Shown piece after piece: positions 6,121-10,423 of a stretch of 12,890 nt of DNA (the first letter of the stretch is position 1; every line of letters begins with the position of its first letter). The translations under genes were made by a program, and so were the position numbers. The notes under the pieces were generated by a model. That model had not been told where the DNA came from. It saw only the letters and a program-made list of their open reading frames with translations, and searched no databases. This DNA is from an uncultured Ruminococcus sp. (lineage in GTDB: Bacteria > Bacillota > Clostridia > Oscillospirales > Ruminococcaceae). The stretch is from the NCBI GenBank assembly GCA_937910385.1, contig CALEPT010000135.1:1-12890 (forward strand). The letters are read 5' to 3'.

Positions 6121-7070
6121 TGGCTCATGTAATTTATGACAATTTCTATCTTTCTAATGAGATAGAAGATCAGTTCAATTCACATCTTGATCTCCAGTCT
6201 TTCTGCACGGTAGACAATTCTCTTGTCGGTGTGCCGGGTATGAAGAGGAAGATCAACGTATATTCCGCGACAGACGGCACTCAGAAGCTGTCTATGGGCG
6301 AAGGGAACGACAGGTCTATTGAGGTCGGTTACACTCAAAAAGAGTATGAGATTCTGCTTGCACAGAACAGATTTGAATACTACGACGAACAGGCGATGAC
6401 CGATCCGCAGCTCGTCCCCGTTGGCACCCGTCACATGGGAACCGATATGTTCAACACCGTCAACGGCGACATTTACGCGGAGTTTGCCAAAGCAACCCGA
6501 ATACTGCCTGTGGAAACACTGGACTTTGCGGCGTTCGTGGACGCGCAGGCGATGCTTAACCTTGAAAACCTTGAAGGTGTTTCTATTTTCGCGTTCGTCT
6601 GCCCTGCTGATATGGCGGCTATCAGAAAAACACTGAAAGACGATCTCAAATACGTTGAAGCATTCGCCCGCAACGGTTATGTGGGCACTGTCGGCGGCGT
6701 GAATTTGTACACCAAAAAAGACGCGACTTCCGGCGATGTGTACATAGCCACAAAAGAAGCCGTTACGATTTTCAACAAAAAGGGCGTTGATGTTGAACAG
6801 GTCACGGGCAATTCTCGTTCCGAGACTGCGGCAAACGTCCGTCTCAATACTATTTTCTCGCGCAAGTATTATCTTACCGCTCTTACAGACGAGACGAAGG
6901 ACATTCATATCGCAGTCGGTCAGGAAGCAACGGCAACAAATGATACCTCTGTCGATGCCGCAACCACTTACTACGCGAAAGATGGCGCCGGTTACGTCAA
7001 GGTTACGCCGAGCGCGGGCGACAATCCGAGCACTAAAGGCTGGTACACAATCGCTCCGGCAAACCCTTAA
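6120..7070 (+). CDS. Major capsid protein (short, zero-frame form)
   Basis: This 316-residue protein is the shell subunit, probably of the HK97 fold. It directly follows the scaffold gene with GGAGG (6106-6110) 9 nt before the ATG. The core seems to run to about residue 262 (LTALTDETKDIHIAVG); the remaining 50 or so residues, with TYYAKDGAGYVKV and GWYTIAPANP, look like an added surface domain. The gene ends in a slippery heptamer, AAACCCT, directly before the TAA, and a hairpin starts 5 nt later. A -1 shift there yields a 450-residue long form. Capsid genes with such minor long forms are known, for example T7 gene 10A/10B and Listeria phage PSA. Confidence 0.92.
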   Translation: MAHVIYDNFYLSNEIEDQFNSHLDLQSFCTVDNSLVGVPGMKRKINVYSATDGTQKLSMGEGNDRSIEVGYTQKEYEILLAQNRFEYYDEQAMTDPQLVPVGTRHMGTDMFNTVNGDIYAEFAKATRILPVETLDFAAFVDAQAMLNLENLEGVSIFAFVCPADMAAIRKTLKDDLKYVEAFARNGYVGTVGGVNLYTKKDATSGDVYIATKEAVTIFNKKGVDVEQVTGNSRSETAANVRLNTIFSRKYYLTALTDETKDIHIAVGQEATATNDTSVDAATTYYAKDGAGYVKVTPSAGDNPSTKGWYTIAPANP

Positions 7071-7105
7071 CAGGGGTCTCGGTTACGGCTGAAGCCGACG
7101 ACTCC
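7061..7105 (+). promoter_or_regulatory. Probable -1 ribosomal frameshift signal at the capsid gene end
   Basis: The heptamer A AAC CCT (7061-7067) fits X XXY YYZ in the capsid frame and is followed by the stop TAA. After a 5-nt spacer (TAACA), GGGGTCTCGG (7073-7082) pairs with CCGA-c-GACTCC (7095-7105): ten pairs, one a G-T wobble, with one bulged C and a 12-nt loop. Spacing and stem length are what -1 frameshift stimulators need. CCC in the A site is less favourable than AAA or TTT, so efficiency may be low. A sequencing indel in AAACCC would also explain the layout. Confidence 0.65.
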
Positions 7106-7471
7106 GATTTTTGGGGATTGACCGCCGGCGATTTGCAAAGCGGCATCTCCGTATCAGCTAATGCGATAACCGGTACGCTTAAAAAACAGACTGACGCGAC
7201 AAAAGCCCTTGTAAATGACTGGGGAGAGGGATATTTTCTCGCGCTGAAATTCAGCAACTTCCCGGAGGGCGTGACCTATTCTGACATTCAGGTGGGACTT
7301 GTCCCATCTGCAGGAGCCGGGCTGGCAACGCTTGACAGCGATTGCAACGGCGTATTCAAGATAACCGACAAAGACACGCAGAGGTTAAAGGTTGTCTATC
7401 TCAACGGCGGCGAAACAGTCGAGCAACTGTACGACCTGTCAGGTCTGACACTTGTTGAAAATACCATCTGA
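7067..7471 (+). CDS. C-terminal extension of the capsid protein, reached by -1 frameshift
   Basis: In the -1 frame the sequence is open from 7037 to 7471. Entered at 7067 it adds 134 residues beginning LTGVSVTAEADDSDFWGLTA and ending LSGLTLVENTI. The residues before the first possible start (TTG at 7118) already read like normal protein, and no ribosome-binding site lies near 7118, so translation by frameshift explains it better than a separate gene. The part rich in Thr, Ser, Val and Gly, with GVTYSDIQVGLVPSAGAG, looks beta-rich, as for immunoglobulin-like or decoration domains on phage heads. The domain would be displayed on a minority of subunits. The alternative is a disrupted gene from a one-base error. 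Confidence 0.7.
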   Translation, partial: LTGVSVTAEADDSDFWGLTAGDLQSGISVSANAITGTLKKQTDATKALVNDWGEGYFLALKFSNFPEGVTYSDIQVGLVPSAGAGLATLDSDCNGVFKITDKDTQRLKVVYLNGGETVEQLYDLSGLTLVENTI

Positions 7472-7472
7472 T

Positions 7473-7559
7473 ATGAGCGTTATAGTTGATAAGAACAAAG
7501 CGGTACAGAAACCGCAGAAGAAAGTCAGGAAGCCTACAAAAAAGGCGAAAAAGTCCTGA
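7473..7559 (+). CDS. Small Lys-rich ORF (28 residues)
   Basis: An ATG sits 1 nt after the stop at 7469-7471 (TGATATG), the same junction used by the tail completion gene at 8285. The product starts MSVIVDKNKAVQKPQ and continues as a basic tail, KKVRKPTKKAKKS, with 11 Lys in 28 residues. No clear ribosome-binding site is seen, so it would depend on coupling. It might be a DNA- or capsid-binding peptide, or be spurious. It fills the gap between capsid extension and connector, and another frame of the same DNA reads as an Arg-rich stretch, which I regard as a shadow. Confidence 0.45.
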   Translation: MSVIVDKNKAVQKPQKKVRKPTKKAKKS

Positions 7560-7584
7560 TAGACATCAAAGGAGGCGGTCGGGA

Positions 7585-7899
7585 ATGACTCAGACAGAGC
7601 TCAAAACGCGGCTTTCGCTGATAACGGGCGAGTCAAACGAAGATCTTCTGTCCGTCTATCTTGATATGGCAAAAACAGCCGTTCTTAAACGCTGTTATCC
7701 GTACAGGTATGAACCGGAGCTGACTGTTCCGATGAAATATCAAGCGGATCTGCTTGAAATTGCTGTATATCTGCTGAATAAGCGCGGCGCGGAGGGCGAA
7801 ACATCTCACGGCGAAAACGGTATAAACCGCGAGTATGAAGCCGCAAGCGTCCCGGATTCTATGTTGAAACACATCACGCCTTTTGCCGAAAGTTTTTGA
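7585..7899 (+). CDS. Head-tail connector (gp15/gp6-like)
   Basis: The 104-residue product begins MTQTELKTRLSLITGESNED and has the helical pattern of phage head-tail connector proteins (Phage_connect_1 or related), which form a ring under the portal. A conserved-looking CYPYRYEPELTVP stretch and a mid-protein helix (ADLLEIAVYLLNKRGAEGE) support this. The start ATG at 7585 has AAAGGAGG (7568-7575) at 9 nt, much better than the in-frame ATG at 7486, which would add an Arg-rich leader with no ribosome-binding site. Length is usual for the family. Position after capsid and before head closure is the standard order. Confidence 0.82.
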   Translation: MTQTELKTRLSLITGESNEDLLSVYLDMAKTAVLKRCYPYRYEPELTVPMKYQADLLEIAVYLLNKRGAEGETSHGENGINREYEAASVPDSMLKHITPFAESF

Positions 7900-7911
7900 C
7901 GGGGTAAACGT

Positions 7912-8283
7912 ATGAAATGCCTTAAACGCAATAAAACGACATTTTATTACGCGAACTTTGCAGGGACTCAAGCGATACAGGACGGAGAATATGACAGCGG
8001 CGAGAGAAAATCCGTATACACGGAGCCGTCTGCGTATCAGGCGAACGTGTCGCCCGCAACGGGAAATTCTGCGGTAGAACAGTTCGGTAATTCTCTTCAA
8101 TACGACAAAGTAATTGTCACTGACGATTTGGAATGTCCTATTGATGAGAATACCGTGCTGTGTATCGACGCTCCACCGGCGACGGACGATGACGGCAATC
8201 TGATATTTGACTACATCGTTAAAAAGGTTGCTCGGTCGCTTAATAGTGTTTCAATAGCCGTCAGCAAAGTCGAGGTGTCCTGA
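7912..8283 (+). CDS. Probable head closure / head-tail adaptor protein
   Basis: This 123-residue protein follows the connector and precedes the HK97 gp10-like gene, the place of the head closure (SPP1 gp16-like) protein that seals the head and attaches the tail. The sequence itself has few hallmarks: an N-terminal basic KCLKRNKTTFYYANF, a loop with SVYTEPSAYQANVSPATG, and a C-terminal beta part, FDYIVKKVARSLNSVSIAVS, all consistent with a small beta barrel. GGGG (7901-7904) 7 nt upstream is a modest ribosome-binding site. The function is inferred mainly from gene order. Confidence 0.7.
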   Translation: MKCLKRNKTTFYYANFAGTQAIQDGEYDSGERKSVYTEPSAYQANVSPATGNSAVEQFGNSLQYDKVIVTDDLECPIDENTVLCIDAPPATDDDGNLIFDYIVKKVARSLNSVSIAVSKVEVS

Positions 8284-8284
8284 T

Positions 8285-8806
8285 ATGCGTATCGCGGTCA
8301 GCGGCATAGACGAGACTATCAAGAGGCTTGAAGCCTACAAGAAAAATATGCCTGACAAACAGCATAAATTTCTTGAAAAACTTGCGGCGATTGGAATAGA
8401 CGTTGCTTCCGTTGAGTTCAAAACGGCGCAATACGACGGCACAAACGACGTTGTTGTAAAACCCGTGCCCGAATGGGACGGCGAAAACCGGCTGTATATC
8501 GCGGCGAACGGTCACGCGGTCACGTTCATTGAGTTCGGAACCGGCGTTGTATGGGCGGAAGAACACGAAAAAGCGGCGGAGCTGGGTATGGTACGCGGCG
8601 CGTTCGGGCAAGGCAAGGGTTCAGACCCGGACGGGTGGACTTATTACGGCGAGGCAGGCTCTTTCGGTCAGCTCGTGCGTCAGTCCGATGAAGGCAACGT
8701 ATACAGAACATACGGCAACCCGCCTGCAAGGGCAATGTATCTCGCATCAAAAGAAATGCGCACGAGAATAGCGGAGCTCGCAAGAGAGGTGTTCTACGGT
8801 GATTGA
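8285..8806 (+). CDS. Tail completion protein, HK97 gp10-like
   Basis: The 173-residue product resembles the HK97 gp10 family of head-tail joining or tail completion proteins. Seen motifs are an N-terminal MRIAVSGIDETIKRLEAYK helix, FIEFGTGV (about 80-87), a Gly- and Trp-rich insert with GWTYYGEAGSFG, and the C-terminal NPPARAMYLASKEM, typical of the family. The FIEFGTG and PPARAMY signatures make the call fairly firm. The ATG lies 1 nt after the previous stop (TGATATG), so it is probably translated by coupling. Its end overlaps the next gene by 8 nt. It is slightly longer than the usual 110-150 residues because of the insert. Confidence 0.82.
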   Translation: MRIAVSGIDETIKRLEAYKKNMPDKQHKFLEKLAAIGIDVASVEFKTAQYDGTNDVVVKPVPEWDGENRLYIAANGHAVTFIEFGTGVVWAEEHEKAAELGMVRGAFGQGKGSDPDGWTYYGEAGSFGQLVRQSDEGNVYRTYGNPPARAMYLASKEMRTRIAELAREVFYGD

Positions 8807-9200
8807 CGTTGAAAGTCAGGTTTATACAAAAGTCGCGGAGGCTTTAAGAGCTGCTTTTCCGAATATCACCGTTGACAGCACCACAACACTCAGTCCTTCG
8901 ACTTTTCCGTATGCCTGTATTGAAGAAGCGGACAATTATACATATTCAAGAACAATAGACAGCGGAAGCAACGAAAACCACGCTGTCGTTATGTATGAGG
9001 CAAACGTGTATTCAAACAAGACAAGCGGGAAAAAAAAGGAATGCAAAGCAATACTTGCAATCATTGACGACGTTATGAACGGTCTCGGCTTTATCAGAAC
9101 GGCAAAAGTTCCGGTAAATATGGACGCGGCGACAAAATACCGCGTATCGGCAAGATATACAGCAGTTATATCAAAAACACAGACCATTTACAGGAGGTAG
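8799..9200 (+). CDS. Probable tail terminator / tail-completion protein
   Basis: A GTG start at 8799 gives 133 residues; GAGAGGT (8784-8790) lies 8 nt upstream, and the start overlaps the previous stop by 8 nt. The protein has an N-terminal helix, VYTKVAEALRAAFPNI, a beta strand with FPYACIEEADNYT, a strand-rich centre (HAVVMYEANVYSN), and a C-terminal VSARYTAVISKTQTIYRR. This alternation matches tail terminator proteins, which form the ring that caps a finished tail. It stands just before the tail tube gene, where the terminator is expected. The exact family is not certain. Confidence 0.7.
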   Translation: MIDVESQVYTKVAEALRAAFPNITVDSTTTLSPSTFPYACIEEADNYTYSRTIDSGSNENHAVVMYEANVYSNKTSGKKKECKAILAIIDDVMNGLGFIRTAKVPVNMDAATKYRVSARYTAVISKTQTIYRR

Positions 9201-9205
9201 GTAAA

Positions 9206-9637
9206 ATGGCAATTTCTACATATAAAGCATTCCTCATGAAAAAAACCGGTAACACCTGGGCAAAACTTATTGATATAAAAGATTTCCCGGACTTGGGCGG
9301 TGAACCAGAAATGCTTGAAACGACAACTCTTTCTGACGGCGCCGCTACTTATATTCCCGGCATCCAGTCGCAGGAGGCTCTGCAGTTTACGGCGAATTAT
9401 ACGGCAGCCGCTTACTCAACCATCAAGGCACTTGAAGATACGTCTACTGATTTTGCCGTATGGTTCGGCGGCACCGTGTCTTCCGGCGTAGTAACACCGA
9501 CGGGGAGCGAGGGTAAATTTTCTTTTACGGGCAAGGCGACTGTGTTTGTTGCCGGCGGCGGTGTAAACGAAGTTGTTGATATGACGATTTCAATCGCTCC
9601 GTCCACGGTTATAACTTTTGATGGCGGCACCACGTAA
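9206..9637 (+). CDS. Major tail tube protein
   Basis: The 143-residue product is the likely building block of the non-contractile tail tube. It begins MAISTYKAFLMKKTGNTWAK, has the DIKDFPDLGGEPEMLETTTL loop typical of tail tube proteins, a beta-rich middle with a QFTANYTAAAYSTIK strand, and a C-terminal TGKATVFVAGGGVNEVVDMT barrel. The strong ribosome-binding site AGGAGG (9192-9197), which overlaps the previous stop, fits a protein needed in many copies. The order tail terminator, tube, chaperones, tape measure is standard for siphoviruses. There is no sheath gene, so the tail is not contractile. Confidence 0.88.
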   Translation: MAISTYKAFLMKKTGNTWAKLIDIKDFPDLGGEPEMLETTTLSDGAATYIPGIQSQEALQFTANYTAAAYSTIKALEDTSTDFAVWFGGTVSSGVVTPTGSEGKFSFTGKATVFVAGGGVNEVVDMTISIAPSTVITFDGGTT

Positions 9638-9653
9638 AAGGAGACGGTCGTAA

Positions 9654-9983
9654 ATGGCTAAAACAATTACTATCCCTTATGAGGGAACAACATACACGCT
9701 TGAATACACGCGAAAATCTATTGAGACGATGGAGCGGCAGGGTTTTGTTGCGGATGAAATATCTACAAAACCGATGTCAACATTGCCGGTCTTGTTTGCT
9801 GGTGCTTTTCTTGCTCACCACAGATTTGTTAAAAGGGATGTTATCGACGCGATTTTTGAGCGGATTCCGAATAAGGGCGAGTTTATAGGCAAGCTTGCGG
9901 AAATGTATAACGAACCGCTTGAAGCGATGATGGATGAACCGGAAACGACCGAGGGAAACTTGAGCTGGGAAGCGAACTGGTAG
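9654..9983 (+). CDS. Tail assembly chaperone, short form (gpG-like)
   Basis: This 109-residue protein is the short tail chaperone, which with its long frameshifted form coats the tape measure while the tube assembles. It has a small beta start (MAKTITIPYEGTTYTLEYTR), then helices, and an acidic C-terminus (DEPETTEGN). AAAAGGAG (9636-9643) lies 10 nt before the ATG. The slippery heptamer GGGAAAC at 9953-9959 covers codons 101-102, just before its natural end. Ribosomes that do not shift read seven more codons (LSWEANW) and stop. Position between tail tube and tape measure agrees with the G/GT pair of lambda. Confidence 0.85.
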   Translation: MAKTITIPYEGTTYTLEYTRKSIETMERQGFVADEISTKPMSTLPVLFAGAFLAHHRFVKRDVIDAIFERIPNKGEFIGKLAEMYNEPLEAMMDEPETTEGNLSWEANW

Positions 9984-9998
9984 GCGGTTCGTCGTCCC
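9953..9998 (+). promoter_or_regulatory. Programmed -1 frameshift signal of the tail chaperone
   Basis: G GGA AAC (9953-9959) is a canonical slippery heptamer, close to GGGAAAG of lambda. After 7 nt (9960-9966) a hairpin starts: GGGA (9967-9970) with TCCC (9995-9998), a small internal loop, and GCGAAC (9972-9977) with GTTCGT (9987-9992), loop 9978-9986. The -1 frame is open from 9938 to 10423. Confidence 0.85.
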
Positions 9999-10423
9999 TT
10001 AACGGGGGCGGGGAATCATATAACCCCGCCCCTAAAACTTATGCCGAACAGTTCCGGGAACTGTTCCCGTTCTATCTGTCAATAGGAATGACCTATAATC
10101 AGTATTGGAACGGGGATTGCAGGTTGACGGAATATTACCGCAAGGCCTACGAAATGCAAAGGCAACGCCGGAATCAGGAACTTTGGATGCAAGGTGCTTA
10201 TTTCTACGAGGCGTTGTCTGACATTGCCCCCATTTTGAGTCCGAACGTCAAAAAGGGAACAAAAGCAAAACCGTACATTGACCATCCGTTCCCGCTCACG
10301 GTTAAAGATGCAAAAGAACAGAAAGAAGCGGAAGAAAAACAGCGATATAAAAAGATGCGGGCAAAGATGATTGAATGGACGCAGCGCAAGAATGCAGAGC
10401 AGGAGTTGAAAGAGGATGGCTGA
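9959..10423 (+). CDS. Tail assembly chaperone, -1 frame extension (gpT-like part of the fusion)
   Basis: After the shift at 9959 this frame adds 154 residues, so the long chaperone has 256 (102 + 154). It starts LELGSELVGGSSSLNGGG, a flexible linker, then PAPKTYAEQFRELFPFYLSI and a charged helical tail ending EQELKEDG. The Gly/Ser linker just after the shift point, as expected for a domain joint, supports the fusion. An ATG at 10088 would give 111 residues, but no ribosome-binding site lies there and the coding before it (YAEQFRELFPF) looks real. In lambda the T domain recruits the tail tube subunit to the tape measure; the same job is inferred here. Its end overlaps the tape measure start by 8 nt. 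Confidence 0.82.
   Translation, partial: LELGSELVGGSSSLNGGGESYNPAPKTYAEQFRELFPFYLSIGMTYNQYWNGDCRLTEYYRKAYEMQRQRRNQELWMQGAYFYEALSDIAPILSPNVKKGTKAKPYIDHPFPLTVKDAKEQKEAEEKQRYKKMRAKMIEWTQRKNAEQELKEDG
10005..10032 (+). repeat. GC-only 9-bp hairpin inside the chaperone extension
   Basis: GGGGCGGGG (10005-10013) and CCCCGCCCC (10024-10032) form nine G-C pairs around AATCATATAA. It lies 45 nt after the slippery site, beyond the usual range for a stimulator, in the linker-coding part. It may still slow ribosomes or separate two RNA domains. Confidence 0.55.
10046..10066. repeat. 21-bp perfect palindrome inside the chaperone extension
   Basis: GAACAGTTCC and GGAACTGTTC flank a central G (10056). As RNA it forms an 8-bp stem with loop CCGGG; as DNA it looks like a repressor operator. 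It lies within the EQFREL-coding stretch, so protein constraint also acts on it. Confidence 0.5.

Noticed and set aside
6180..6908. Long minus-strand ORF of 242 residues
   Set aside because: It lies wholly within the capsid gene, is rich in Val, His, Arg and Cys as expected from a shadow frame, and has no ribosome-binding site.
7072..7078. Copy of the RNA element suggested by ACAGGGGTC after the capsid gene
   Set aside because: There is no upstream stem 1 or TAACSGGG loop; the bases are better explained as part of the frameshift hairpin.
10000..10007. Third copy of the RNA element, since TAACGGGG recurs here
   Set aside because: The flanks do not form stem 1, and no GAAA linker or second stem follows. 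It lies inside the chaperone coding region.
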